Of a stretch of DNA of 64,000 bases, positions 50,091 through 58,683 are shown piece after piece. The translations under genes were made by a program, and so were the position numbers. The notes under the pieces are model-generated. The model was not told where the DNA came from. It worked only from the letters and a program-made list of their open reading frames with translations, and ran no database searches. The stretch's first letter is position 1. The number at the start of each line of letters is the position of its first letter. Location: positions 1-64,000 of the forward strand of contig JAGZEK010000004.1 in assembly GCA_018368345.1 (NCBI GenBank). The letters are read 5' to 3'. This DNA comes from Collinsella sp. (GTDB lineage: Bacteria > Actinomycetota > Coriobacteriia > Coriobacteriales > Coriobacteriaceae).

Positions 50091-52070
50091 TTAGTCAACT
50101 GGATTGAGCGCGTCGATCTGCGCAAGCCACAGACGCGAGCTAGCGTCACTCGGCATACGCCAATCGCCGCGCGGGCTGAGCGTCACCGAACCCACCTTGG
50201 GACCATCGGGCAGGCAGCTGCGCTTAAACTGCTGGGCAAAGAAGCGACGGTAGAACGTACGTAGCCACGTGTGGACGGTCTTGGCGTCGTAGACGCCCTC
50301 GAAGCTCTTGAGCGCCATGCGGTAGATCTTGCCCGGCTCAAAGCCAAAACGCAGCAGGTAGTAGAGGAAGTAGTCGTGCAGCTCATACGGGCCCACCAAA
50401 TCCTCGGTCTTCTGCGCAATCTCGCCGTCGCCCGTGGGCGGCAGAAGCTCGGGGGACACCGGCGTATCGAGGATGTCGAGCAGCGTCTCGGCAATACGCC
50501 CGCCAAACACATCGGCCGCATAGCGCACCAGATGGCGCACAAGCGTCTTAGGCACGCTCGCGTTGACGGCGTACATGCTCATGTGGTCGCCGTTATAGGT
50601 AGCCCAGCCGAGCGCCAGCTCCGACAGGTCGCCCGTGCCGATGACAAAACCGCCAGCCTGGTTGGCCAGATCCATCAGAATCTGCGTACGCTCGCGCGCC
50701 TGGCTGTTCTCGTAGGTCACGTCCTGCACGGCCGGATCATGCTCGATATCCTTAAAGTGCTGTTCCACGGCAGCATGGATTGAGACCTCGCGGAAGCTCA
50801 CACCCAAGTCACGAGCGAGCGACTCGGCATTGGACTTAGTGCGGTGCGTCGTGCCAAAGCCGGGCATGGAAACCGCCGTGATACCCGTGCGCGACAGCCC
50901 CAGTGCATCGAAGGCACGCACGGTCACAAGCAGCGCTAGCGTGGAGTCCAAGCCGCCCGAAAGGCCGATGACCGCAGCCTTGGTACCTGTGTGGGCGAGG
51001 CGGGTCTTGAGGCCCGCGGTCTGCAGGTCGAGGATGGTCTCGCAGCGCTCAGCCAGGTCACCATGGTCGGCAGGCACGAAGGGCGCGCGGGGGAAGACAC
51101 GGTCTATGCCGAGCGCATCGCGCAGGACAGGCTCTTCGGCGAGCGAGCCCTCAAACGAGAACTCGACGGTCACGGCCTCCGGCGCATCGTCCGCGCGCGT
51201 CCATGTCGTCGAGCGACGGCGTTCAGCAACCAGGCGGTCAAGGTCAACGTCGGCGATGGCCATATCGCAGGTAAGCAGTTTGGTCGCGGCGAGCTTGGAG
51301 CCGTTTTCGTAGACGAGGTTCTCGCCCGCAAAGACCATGTCGGTCGTGGACTCGCCCTCGCTCGCGTCCGCGTAGGCATAGGCGCAATACAGGCGCGCGC
51401 TCTGGTTGGAAATGAGGCTGCGGCGGTAATCCGCCTTGCCGATAATCTCGTCCGAAGCCGACGGATTGAGGATCACCGTCGCACCGGCAAGCGCCATCTC
51501 GGTCGAAGGCGGCGCCGGTACCCACAGGTCCTCGCAAACCTCAACGCCCAGCACCATATCCTCGGCACCCTCATCACAGCAGCGGTAGACAAGCCCCGAA
51601 CCCAGCGGAACCGGACTCTGACCGGCAAATTCAACCCACACGGGATCCGCAGGCGACGGAGCAAACCAGCGACGCTCATAGAACTCACCATAGTTGGGCA
51701 GATACTTCTTGGCCGTAAGACCCAAAAGCTCGCCCGCGCAGCACACGGCAGCGCAGTTGTAGATATTCTCGGCAACTGCAACGGGAAGACCGATGGTAAA
51801 GACAATCGGCAGATCGCGGGTTTCATCGAGAATGTGCACAAGTGCCGCCTCGCAGGCATGCAGCAGTGTGCGGTTATGGAACAGATCAGCCGCGGTATAG
51901 CCAGTCAGATTAAGCTCGGGCAACACCAGCGCGCGAACGCCGCGCTCGGCAGCATCGCGAACAGCCGCCAGCGCAACCTCGGCATTGCCCTCGACATCGG
52001 CCACGCGAATCCGCGGCGACGCCGCCGCCACACGCAAAAAGCCATCAGACTGAGAAAGGTGAAGATTCAT
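50091..52070 (-). CDS. nadE: Glutamine-dependent NAD+ synthetase
   Basis: Two-domain NAD synthase of 659 aa. The N-terminal nitrilase-like glutaminase (1-270) has the catalytic triad in LVLPELNLTGYTAADLF (Glu), KKYLPNYGEFYERRW (Lys) and GVEVCEDLWVP (Cys). The C-terminal synthetase has the ATP pyrophosphatase loop VIGLSGGLDSTLALLVTV, PGFGTTHRTKSNAESLA and GTGDLSELALGWATYNGDHM. It amidates nicotinate adenine dinucleotide. ATG at 52070 has GGGAG upstream. Confidence 0.96.
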   Translation of the reverse strand: MNLHLSQSDGFLRVAAASPRIRVADVEGNAEVALAAVRDAAERGVRALVLPELNLTGYTAADLFHNRTLLHACEAALVHILDETRDLPIVFTIGLPVAVAENIYNCAAVCCAGELLGLTAKKYLPNYGEFYERRWFAPSPADPVWVEFAGQSPVPLGSGLVYRCCDEGAEDMVLGVEVCEDLWVPAPPSTEMALAGATVILNPSASDEIIGKADYRRSLISNQSARLYCAYAYADASEGESTTDMVFAGENLVYENGSKLAATKLLTCDMAIADVDLDRLVAERRRSTTWTRADDAPEAVTVEFSFEGSLAEEPVLRDALGIDRVFPRAPFVPADHGDLAERCETILDLQTAGLKTRLAHTGTKAAVIGLSGGLDSTLALLVTVRAFDALGLSRTGITAVSMPGFGTTHRTKSNAESLARDLGVSFREVSIHAAVEQHFKDIEHDPAVQDVTYENSQARERTQILMDLANQAGGFVIGTGDLSELALGWATYNGDHMSMYAVNASVPKTLVRHLVRYAADVFGGRIAETLLDILDTPVSPELLPPTGDGEIAQKTEDLVGPYELHDYFLYYLLRFGFEPGKIYRMALKSFEGVYDAKTVHTWLRTFYRRFFAQQFKRSCLPDGPKVGSVTLSPRGDWRMPSDASSRLWLAQIDALNPVD

Positions 52071-52273
52071 AAGAATGCTCCCGTGCGTAGACGCCATTCA
52101 CAACAATTAGCAAGCCCTATTGTAGTTCAACCGCCGGGTGTAACCGCATCCCACCAACTTGGTGAGCTATTGATGAGTTGATGGTATCTGTTAAATGTCA
52201 CGTACGATTCACATCTGGTGGGTACCCTGATGGCTACATGAAACGAAGCAGATTTACACCGGGAGGACCCCGT

Positions 52274-53236
52274 ATGACAACCAAGTACACCGACGCGCCG
52301 CGCACGCGCGTCATGACACCGGCCGCGCTCAACAACGGCGTGCACGAAAACCATTCCATCGGACAGACCATGGCCATCGCGCCCAAAAAGGGCCTGTTCG
52401 ATGACATTTCCATTCCTCAGATCATCGCTGGCGCCGCAGCCGCCGCCACAAGTGTCGCGCTTGCTTCCAAGATTGGCATCGCTGGTTCAGTAATTGGCGC
52501 CGCCGTGAGCTCGGTCATCACCGTTGTGTCCTCGCAGGTCTACCGCCACTTTATCTCTGCCAGCGCCAAAGCCCTCAAAGGTACGCACGCCGACGTCGAC
52601 TACCCCGCCGGCGCCTATGAGCCCGTTGAGCTTAATGCCGAGGAGCACCTGGGCGGCGCCGCGACTACGCAGGAGATGCGCCAGGTTGCGGGGCGTGCGA
52701 CCACGGCGCGCGTCGCCCCTAACAGCCTGCGCGCCAAGGCCGCGGCAGAGCGCAGCCAGACGCAAAAGAAGGTCATCGTCTTCTCGATCGCCATCGCCAT
52801 CGTCGCGGTCATCGCCTGCACCGGCGCCATCCTTATAACCACCGCCGGTGAGGGTCTGGGCGAGCGCCCCGAGCCAATCCTTTCGTCGCGCACGACCGAG
52901 AGCGATGCAAATGGCAACACCCAGTCGCAAGATCAGCAGGCGCAGACGGACGATACGCAAGACAGTTCTACCTCTGCCAATTCGTCCTCGAACACCCAAA
53001 ACCAATCGCAGGGCACCGATTCCTCTACGGCCAGCAGTAGCACGCCGTCCGGCACGACCGACTCAAGCCAAACGACTGGCGGTTCGCAGCCGAGCACGGG
53101 CGGCCAGACGAGCGACACCACTTCGGGAACGGGCACAGCAGACAGCAACAACACCAACGGCTCGAACAGCTCGAGTGGAACCGCGTCCGGCACGGCATCT
53201 GACAACTCGAGCCAAGGCACGGCATCGGGCAACTAA
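52274..53236 (+). CDS. Membrane protein with Ser/Thr/Gln-rich disordered tail
   Basis: A 320-residue protein with no recognised domain. Residues 42-78 are hydrophobic (IPQIIAGAAAAATSVALASK, IGIAGSVIGAAVSSVITVVS), a second helix is at about 165-190 (IVFSIAIAIVAVIACTGAIL). From about 205 the rest is a low-complexity region of Ser, Thr, Gly, Asn and Gln. GGGAGGACC precedes ATG 52274. It may be exported with its tail in the wall, though no LPXTG is present. Confidence 0.65.
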   Translation: MTTKYTDAPRTRVMTPAALNNGVHENHSIGQTMAIAPKKGLFDDISIPQIIAGAAAAATSVALASKIGIAGSVIGAAVSSVITVVSSQVYRHFISASAKALKGTHADVDYPAGAYEPVELNAEEHLGGAATTQEMRQVAGRATTARVAPNSLRAKAAAERSQTQKKVIVFSIAIAIVAVIACTGAILITTAGEGLGERPEPILSSRTTESDANGNTQSQDQQAQTDDTQDSSTSANSSSNTQNQSQGTDSSTASSSTPSGTTDSSQTTGGSQPSTGGQTSDTTSGTGTADSNNTNGSNSSSGTASGTASDNSSQGTASGN

Positions 53237-53270
53237 GTACATTTGCCTCTCATAGATAACCGACCTGTAC

Positions 53271-53309
53271 AACGGGCGCGAATCGAAAGCGGTTCGCGCC
53301 CGTTTGCCT
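53271..53309 (+). terminator. Terminator after the Ser/Thr-rich membrane protein
   Basis: A perfect 12-bp stem, AACGGGCGCGAA ... TTCGCGCCCGTT, followed by TGCC. The T content is low. Confidence 0.75.
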
Positions 53310-53376
53310 TGGGCGCCGCCATGGCGAACGCTATGCGATGGTAAGATGCTTTACATGTGTAAAGAGGAGATTTGCC

Positions 53377-54672
53377 ATGAGCAAGACAATAGTTAGGCCC
53401 ACGCTTTCGCTGGGCAACCACATCTATCTGTATCGCCTGCTGCGCGACGCGATTGGGTGCGGCAAGCAAACGTTTATGACACAGGTCGAGGAGGCGCTCG
53501 CCGCCGGCGACATGACCGCTTATGACCTGGGCTTTGAGTCCACGCGTGAGCTGCTCGAGGAGCTCGACGACTGCATTAAGCTGACCGTCTTTAAGGGCGG
53601 TCGCCTGTATGCCACCGTCATCGCCAACGAGGCCTGGGATGCCGCCCTTGCCAAGGGCGAGGACAAGCCCAAGGCTGCCAAGGGCGCCAAGCAGTCCTAC
53701 AAAAAGAAAAAGCGCGGTGAGAAGGACCTCAAGGCCGTGCGTCCCAAGCACGTTAAGCGTCCCGAGCCCGAAGTCATGGTTGAAGCCGTGCCGGAACCCG
53801 AGCCCGAGACAGAGATCGAAGCCGCTATTGAGGTAACAGCGGAAGCCGAAACCACCGCCACGACCGATCCCGAAGTCATATCTGAGCAGGAAACCACTGC
53901 GGAGCTCAACGAAGCTCCCAAGTCGACAACCGAAGAAGCCGCTGACCGGCCCGAGACGTCTGCATTCCAAAACAGCGATGTCTTTGGTGACAAGACCGAG
54001 GACGATCAGTCCGACGAGCCCGCCGATCAAGGCGCTACCGAGTCGGCGCCGGAGCCCGAGGCACCGCAGCCCGCCATCTCGCTCACGGTCGTCTATGACC
54101 CCGAGAACGCAAACGCCGGCATCACCACCATGGCATCCACGCCCATCGAGGCAAAGTCGAGCGTCGAGAATCAGAGCGCTCCGCAAGTCGAGTTCGACAC
54201 CGCGACCGCAGACGCACCTGCCATCGTCGAACCCGCAGATTCCGCGGCGATGCCGAAAGCGGACACCGAATCAGTACTCGGCGCCGAACCCGCGCCCGTC
54301 ATCGAGGTGACGCCCGTCAATGAGCAGGCCTTCGCACCGACGATGGTACCGGCCCCCGCACCCGTAGCGCCCGCCATCCCCGAGGACTTCCCCGTCGATT
54401 TCGCAACCGAGGTCTTCTGCCCCGGCCCGCTTCTGCACCAGCTGTCAACCTATCTCCCCTACGGCGCCGACACGCTCGGCATCGTCGGCGAGTACTACTG
54501 GATCGCCCGCGAGCGCGGTACCATCGAGGCCGCGCGAAACCGCGCAAGCTTCCCTCTGCGCTACACGCAAGCCGGCGAGCGCCACGAAGTCACCGTGCGC
54601 ATCCGCCGCAACACCACCGGCGGTCTCGGAGCCGCCTGGACCATCGATAAAGTCGAGCCTTCTACCAAGTAA
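53377..54672 (+). CDS. Protein with possible LOTUS/OST-HTH domain and C-terminal globular domain
   Basis: A 431-residue protein. Residues 10-95 (LGNHIYLYRLLRDAIGCGKQ, LAAGDMTAYDLGFESTRELL, EELDDCIKLTVFKGGRLYAT) resemble a winged-helix LOTUS/OST-HTH RNA-binding fold: the yGFxSxxELLxxL pattern followed by a strand. A basic segment (KQSYKKKKRGEKDLKAVRPK) and a disordered acidic Pro/Glu/Thr linker (about 115-345) follow, then a compact domain (FATEVFCPGPLLHQLSTYLP, YGADTLGIVGEYYWIARERG). GAGGAGA precedes the ATG. The LOTUS match is by eye; function unknown. Confidence 0.55.
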   Translation: MSKTIVRPTLSLGNHIYLYRLLRDAIGCGKQTFMTQVEEALAAGDMTAYDLGFESTRELLEELDDCIKLTVFKGGRLYATVIANEAWDAALAKGEDKPKAAKGAKQSYKKKKRGEKDLKAVRPKHVKRPEPEVMVEAVPEPEPETEIEAAIEVTAEAETTATTDPEVISEQETTAELNEAPKSTTEEAADRPETSAFQNSDVFGDKTEDDQSDEPADQGATESAPEPEAPQPAISLTVVYDPENANAGITTMASTPIEAKSSVENQSAPQVEFDTATADAPAIVEPADSAAMPKADTESVLGAEPAPVIEVTPVNEQAFAPTMVPAPAPVAPAIPEDFPVDFATEVFCPGPLLHQLSTYLPYGADTLGIVGEYYWIARERGTIEAARNRASFPLRYTQAGERHEVTVRIRRNTTGGLGAAWTIDKVEPSTK

Positions 54673-54675
54673 CAA

Positions 54676-54710
54676 AAAGGGACGATAACCCTCAAGGTTA
54701 TCGTCCCTTT
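54676..54710. terminator. Bidirectional terminator between the LOTUS-like gene and ettA
   Basis: A perfect 15-bp stem (AAAGGGACGATAACC, loop CTCAA, complement) just after the stop and before the convergent ettA stop. Confidence 0.88.
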
Positions 54711-54733
54711 CTCGTTAGGTCACCTGAGCTCGA

Positions 54734-56413
54734 CTAGTCGCGCGTCAGCTTGCGGTGAATACGATGCGGCTGGGCTGCGTCCTCGCCCAGGCGCTCGATG
54801 CGGTTGGCCTGATAGGCCTCGAAGTTACCCTCAAACCAATACCAGTTGCCCGGGTTCTCGTCGGTGCCCTCCCACGCCAGAATGTGCGTGGCGACGCGGT
54901 CCAGGAACATACGGTCGTGGCTGATGACCACCGAGCAGCCCGGGAACTCGAGCAGCGCCGCTTCGAGCGAGGACAGCGTCTCGACGTCGAGGTCGTTCGT
55001 GGGCTCGTCGAGGAGCAGCAGGTTGCCGCCCTGCTTGAGCGTAAGCGCCAAGTTCAGACGGTTGCGCTCGCCACCGGAGAGTACGCCAGCGCGCTTCTGC
55101 TGGTCCTGGCCCTTAAAGCCAAAGCTCGCCACATAAGCGCGGCTCGGAACCTCGGTCTCGCCGACCATCATGTGGTCCAGGCCATCCGAGACGACCTCCC
55201 ACAGGTTCTTATCGGGGTCGATGCCGGAACGGTTCTGGTCGACGTAAGAAATCTTGACGGTCTCGCCCACCTCGAGCTCGCCCGAAGTCAGCGGCTCCAG
55301 GCCCACAATCGTCTTGAACAGCGTGGTCTTACCGACACCGTTGGGGCCGATGACGCCCACAATGCCGTTGCGCGGCAGGGTGAACGAAAGGTCATCGATG
55401 AGCACGCGGCCATCGAACTCCTTGTGCAGGTGATGGGCCTCGAGCACCTTGTTGCCCAGACGCGGGCCCACAGGAATGCGGATGTCGGTCCAGTCGAGCT
55501 TCTGGCTTGCGCGGGCCTCGGCCTCCATCTCCTCGTAGCGAGCCAGACGGGCCTTGTTCTTGGCCTGGCGAGCCTTGGGCGAGCTGCGTACCCACTCGAG
55601 CTCGGCCTCCATGCGCTTGGCGAGCTTGGCGTCACGGTTGCCCTGGGCCTCGATACGCGCGGCCTTGGTCTCCAGATACGTGGAGTAATTGCCCTTGTAG
55701 GGATAAAGGTGACCGCGGTCGACCTCGCAGATCCACTCGGCAACGTTATCCAGGAAGTAGCGATCGTGTGTGACGGCAAGCACCGCGCCCTGGTAGTTGT
55801 GCAGGAAGTGCTCGAGCCACAGGATCGACTCGGCGTCCAGGTGGTTCGTGGGCTCGTCGAGCAGCAGCAGGTCGGGAGCCTCGAGCAGTAGCTTGCACAG
55901 GGCCACGCGACGGCGCTCGCCGCCAGAGAGCACGTTGACCGGCATGTCGGAATCGGGCAGCTGCAGGGCGTCCATGGCCTGGCCGAGCTTGGAATCGATA
56001 TCCCAGCCGTCGGCGGCATCGATCTCGTCCTGGAGCTTGCCCATCTCGGCCATGAGGGCGTCCATGTCGCAATCCGGGTCGCACATCTCCTCGCCGATCT
56101 TATTGAAGCGATCGACCTTGGCGATCATGTCGCCAAATGCCATGCGCACGTTCTCGATGACGGTCTTGTCGTCATCGAGCGGCGGCTCCTGCTGCAGGAT
56201 ACCCACGGTGTAGCCGGGGGTGAGCCTGGCATCGCCGTTGGAGACCTCCTCGATGCCGGCCATGATCTTGAGCAGGGTCGACTTGCCCATACCGTTGGGG
56301 CCCACGACGCCGATCTTGGCACCGGGGTAGAAGCTCAGGGTCACGTCGTCAAGGATTACCTTGTCGCCATGGGCCTTGCGAGCCTGATACATCTGGTAGA
56401 TGAACTCCGCCAT
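54734..56413 (-). CDS. ettA: Energy-dependent translational throttle protein EttA
   Basis: An ABC-F ATPase that binds the ribosomal E site and gates elongation by ATP level. Two ABC domains: VVGPNGMGKSTLLKIMAGI / NVLSGGERRRVALCKLLL / LLLLDEPTNHLDAESILWLE and VIGPNGVGKTTLFKTIVGL / GVLSGGERNRLNLALTLKQ / LLLLDEPTNDLDVETLSSLE. The inserted arm of EttA lies in domain 1. The linker is KARQAKNKARLARYEEM. The C-terminal YWFEGNFEAYQANRIERLG is EttA-specific. 559 aa matches. Confidence 0.95.
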   Translation of the reverse strand: MAEFIYQMYQARKAHGDKVILDDVTLSFYPGAKIGVVGPNGMGKSTLLKIMAGIEEVSNGDARLTPGYTVGILQQEPPLDDDKTVIENVRMAFGDMIAKVDRFNKIGEEMCDPDCDMDALMAEMGKLQDEIDAADGWDIDSKLGQAMDALQLPDSDMPVNVLSGGERRRVALCKLLLEAPDLLLLDEPTNHLDAESILWLEHFLHNYQGAVLAVTHDRYFLDNVAEWICEVDRGHLYPYKGNYSTYLETKAARIEAQGNRDAKLAKRMEAELEWVRSSPKARQAKNKARLARYEEMEAEARASQKLDWTDIRIPVGPRLGNKVLEAHHLHKEFDGRVLIDDLSFTLPRNGIVGVIGPNGVGKTTLFKTIVGLEPLTSGELEVGETVKISYVDQNRSGIDPDKNLWEVVSDGLDHMMVGETEVPSRAYVASFGFKGQDQQKRAGVLSGGERNRLNLALTLKQGGNLLLLDEPTNDLDVETLSSLEAALLEFPGCSVVISHDRMFLDRVATHILAWEGTDENPGNWYWFEGNFEAYQANRIERLGEDAAQPHRIHRKLTRD

Positions 56414-56503
56414 TTGCCTGTTCTATCCTTTCTACCTGCTGTTTCCCTATTCTTGTTTCGCTTTAGTGGAAACGAAATGAGGAAACCAGCTCTGAAACGT
56501 AAC

Positions 56504-56532
56504 GAAAAAGGGGCATGGTTGCCCATACCCCC
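56504..56532 (-). terminator. Terminator after the SdpI-like gene
   Basis: On the minus strand GGGGTATGGG ... CCATGCCCC is followed by TTTTTCG. Confidence 0.7.
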
Positions 56533-56597
56533 TAATACTACCTGGGAAAAGTCCCCCGGAACATACTATGAACTGCGTACGCTAGTTTTCCGCAACC

Positions 56598-57302
56598 TTA
56601 ACGAGCGGCTCGCTGCGATTTGCGCCACAGCAGATACGAGTAGACGTAGACGGCTCCAACCGAACCAAACGCCAGAACCGCAATCACCGCGGCGACGACT
56701 TCACTCGAAAGCACCGCACCTGCCACGCCCATCACAATCAGGCCAATACCCAACACCATAAAGCAGGCACCGCCAAAGCGCTGCGTACGGCGCCAGTTCT
56801 CGGGATCGGCAAGCGCCCAGGGCGTCTTGATACCAAGCGTATAGTTCTGCTTCACACGCGGCAAGTAGTTGCCTACGCCGATGAACAGCAAACCGACAGC
56901 ACCGGAAATCAGCACGTTGACCGAACCGACCGCCGGCACCACGCCCCAGACCGTAAGCTCTCCCAGCCAGCTTATGGCGCACATGAACAAGGTGAAGGCG
57001 ACTACGAAGCCCTGATAGAACTTGCCCGAGGTTCGATATGCCTCACCTTTGGGATCGATGCGCGGCACCACGCAGAACATTGCGAGAAGCGCCAGAGGCA
57101 GCACGCCGAGCGCGGAGGCCATCCAGCTAGGACCCCAACCATCGACGGCACCGTTCGCGCCCCAGTGCGTGGGAATCTGTGCAGGCAAGATCGGCATCAC
57201 CATGAGGTGCGCTACGACATTGGCGACGCACAGAACAACCAGCGCAATCCACACGCGCAACGATACCCCCGTGGGGTGAATGCCCTTGTTTTCGTTATTC
57301 AT
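56598..57302 (-). CDS. SdpI/DUF1648-family membrane protein
   Basis: A 234-residue protein with an N-terminal DUF1648 segment (MVMPILPAQIPTHWGANGAV, GWGPSWMASALGVLPLAL) and SdpI-like helices (LFIGVGNYLPRVKQNYTLGI, KTPWALADPENWRRTQRFGG). In B. subtilis SdpI is the immunity and signalling protein for toxin SdpC. The start ATG overlaps the ArsR stop (ATGAATAA), so the two genes form the classical sdpRI-like unit. No SdpC toxin is in the window. Confidence 0.85.
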   Translation of the reverse strand: MNNENKGIHPTGVSLRVWIALVVLCVANVVAHLMVMPILPAQIPTHWGANGAVDGWGPSWMASALGVLPLALLAMFCVVPRIDPKGEAYRTSGKFYQGFVVAFTLFMCAISWLGELTVWGVVPAVGSVNVLISGAVGLLFIGVGNYLPRVKQNYTLGIKTPWALADPENWRRTQRFGGACFMVLGIGLIVMGVAGAVLSSEVVAAVIAVLAFGSVGAVYVYSYLLWRKSQRAAR

Positions 57303-57573
57303 CCTTATCACCTTCCGTGTTTGTAAAGCCCATAAACCAACCGATCAAGTCCTGCATGACGGTGGTGTTTAAGCTGTAAACGATGTTTTGGCCATGACGT
57401 TCGTCGGTCACCAACCCGGCGTTTTTAAGCGTCGCCAAGTGATGGCTCAGCGACGGCTTACTGATATCGAAATGCTCGGCAAGCTCCCCCGCCGTGCAAT
57501 TGCCCTCGCGCAGCAACTCCAAAATGCGCCGTCGCGTTGGATCGGCAAGCGCCTTAAAACCCTCTCCCGGCAT
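57295..57573 (-). CDS. ArsR family regulator, SdpR-like
   Basis: A 92-residue winged-helix repressor: FKALADPTRRRILELLREGN, then CTAGELAEHFDISKPSLSHH, LATLKNAGLVTDERHGQNIV. No metal-binding CxC in the recognition helix, so it is not a metal sensor of the ArsR type. GAGGAGG precedes the ATG at 57573. It probably represses its own promoter and the downstream SdpI gene. Confidence 0.88.
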   Translation of the reverse strand: MPGEGFKALADPTRRRILELLREGNCTAGELAEHFDISKPSLSHHLATLKNAGLVTDERHGQNIVYSLNTTVMQDLIGWFMGFTNTEGDKDE

Positions 57574-57607
57574 AAGACCTCCTCTCATCATCTCTCATAA
57601 CGCGCAC

Positions 57608-57637
57608 ACTATACTCGATATTTAGATGTTTGTCTAA
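57608..57637 (-). promoter_or_regulatory. Promoter and operator of the SdpRI unit
   Basis: On the minus strand TAGACA (57636-57631), 17-base spacer, TATAGT (57613-57608). TTAGA TGTTTG TCTAA (57622-57637) is palindromic and overlaps the -35, as expected for autorepression. Confidence 0.65.
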
Positions 57638-57655
57638 CTATCTAATCTTGTACTC

Positions 57656-57693
57656 AAAAAAAAATAGCCGCCTCCGCGTAATGCGAAGACGGC
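57656..57693 (-). terminator. Strong orphan terminator on the minus strand
   Basis: On the minus strand GCCGTCTTCGC, loop, GCGGAGGCGGC (wobble pairs) is followed by TA and nine T. No minus-strand gene lies upstream of it: the next gene to the right (tcdA) is on the plus strand. It could end an unannotated small RNA transcribed from about 57860 to 57660. Confidence 0.7.
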
Positions 57694-57874
57694 CACTTCT
57701 CACGCTACAAACGTGTTTTGGAGTTGGCCAACCCGCTGCAACGGGTGCCATCTGCTTCAATCTTATGCGAACCCCGATCCCATTTCAACAAGCCCAAGGG
57801 CTCAAATGGAATCGCGATAACACCTATAATGGCGATAGCTAAAACACGATTCGCTTCCCCATCGGAGGATGTCT

Positions 57875-58669
57875 ATGACCGAAACCGCTGCCGCTCTCGT
57901 CGAGACACGCGACACCAAGCTCGAGATCATCATGGGCCGCGAGGCACTCGATAAGCTCGCCGATGCTACGGTGTTGGTGCTCGGCTGCGGAGGCGTGGGC
58001 TCCAACTGCTGCGAGGCACTCGCCCGCGGCGGCATTGGTCATTTCGTCATTCTGGACAAGGACATCGTCGCGCCCAGCAATATCAATCGCCAGGCTATCG
58101 CCTTTCACAGCACCATCGGCAAGCGCAAGGTCGATGTTATGGAAGCCATGATCCACGACATCAATCCCACCGCCACCGTTATCAAACGCACCGAATACCT
58201 GCTGAGCGACAACATCGATGATTTCTTCGCGAGCGTTTTGGAGCAGACGGGCGGCAAGCTCGACTACGTCGTCGACGCCATCGACACCATCTCGGCCAAG
58301 CTCACCATTGCCAAATATGCTCAGGACCACGGCATTCGTTTGGTTAGTTCCATGGGCGGGGCCAACAAGCTCCATCCCGAGTGCCTGCGCTTTGCCAACA
58401 TCTTCGATACGGTACGTGACCCCATGAGCCGCATTATGCGCAAAGAATGTAAGAAGCGCGGAATCAAGAGCCTACATGTACTGTTTAGCTGCGAGGAATC
58501 GGTTAAGACACAGCCCCGCGACCCTTCCAACATCCACGAGCGCACCGAGCTGGGAACTGCCAGTTTTATGCCGCCCATCATGGGTCAGATGATTGCCGGC
58601 GAGGTTATCCGCCAGATCAGTGGTCGCGGCACCGAGCGCGTGCGCGCCGACGGCCAACGCCTGGACTAG
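57875..58669 (+). CDS. tcdA: tRNA threonylcarbamoyladenosine dehydratase (E1-like)
   Basis: A 264-residue ThiF/MoeB-type adenylating enzyme that cyclises t6A37 in tRNA. The ATP loop is VLVLGCGGVGSNCCEALARG; the adenylation site is HFVILDKDIVAPSNINRQAI and DAIDTISAKLTIAKYA; the later SCEESVKTQPRDPSN and LGTASFMPPIMGQMIAGEVI fit TcdA. ATG 57875 gives proper spacing to GGAGG; ATG 57869 abuts it. tatD follows after 14 bases. Confidence 0.88.
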   Translation: MTETAAALVETRDTKLEIIMGREALDKLADATVLVLGCGGVGSNCCEALARGGIGHFVILDKDIVAPSNINRQAIAFHSTIGKRKVDVMEAMIHDINPTATVIKRTEYLLSDNIDDFFASVLEQTGGKLDYVVDAIDTISAKLTIAKYAQDHGIRLVSSMGGANKLHPECLRFANIFDTVRDPMSRIMRKECKKRGIKSLHVLFSCEESVKTQPRDPSNIHERTELGTASFMPPIMGQMIAGEVIRQISGRGTERVRADGQRLD

Positions 58670-58683
58670 CGGAGCGCGCCGAG

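Noticed and set aside
57694..57840. Possible tRNA on the minus strand
   Set aside because: A GGGGTTCGCAT-like block is present but no acceptor stem, anticodon arm or cloverleaf can be formed.
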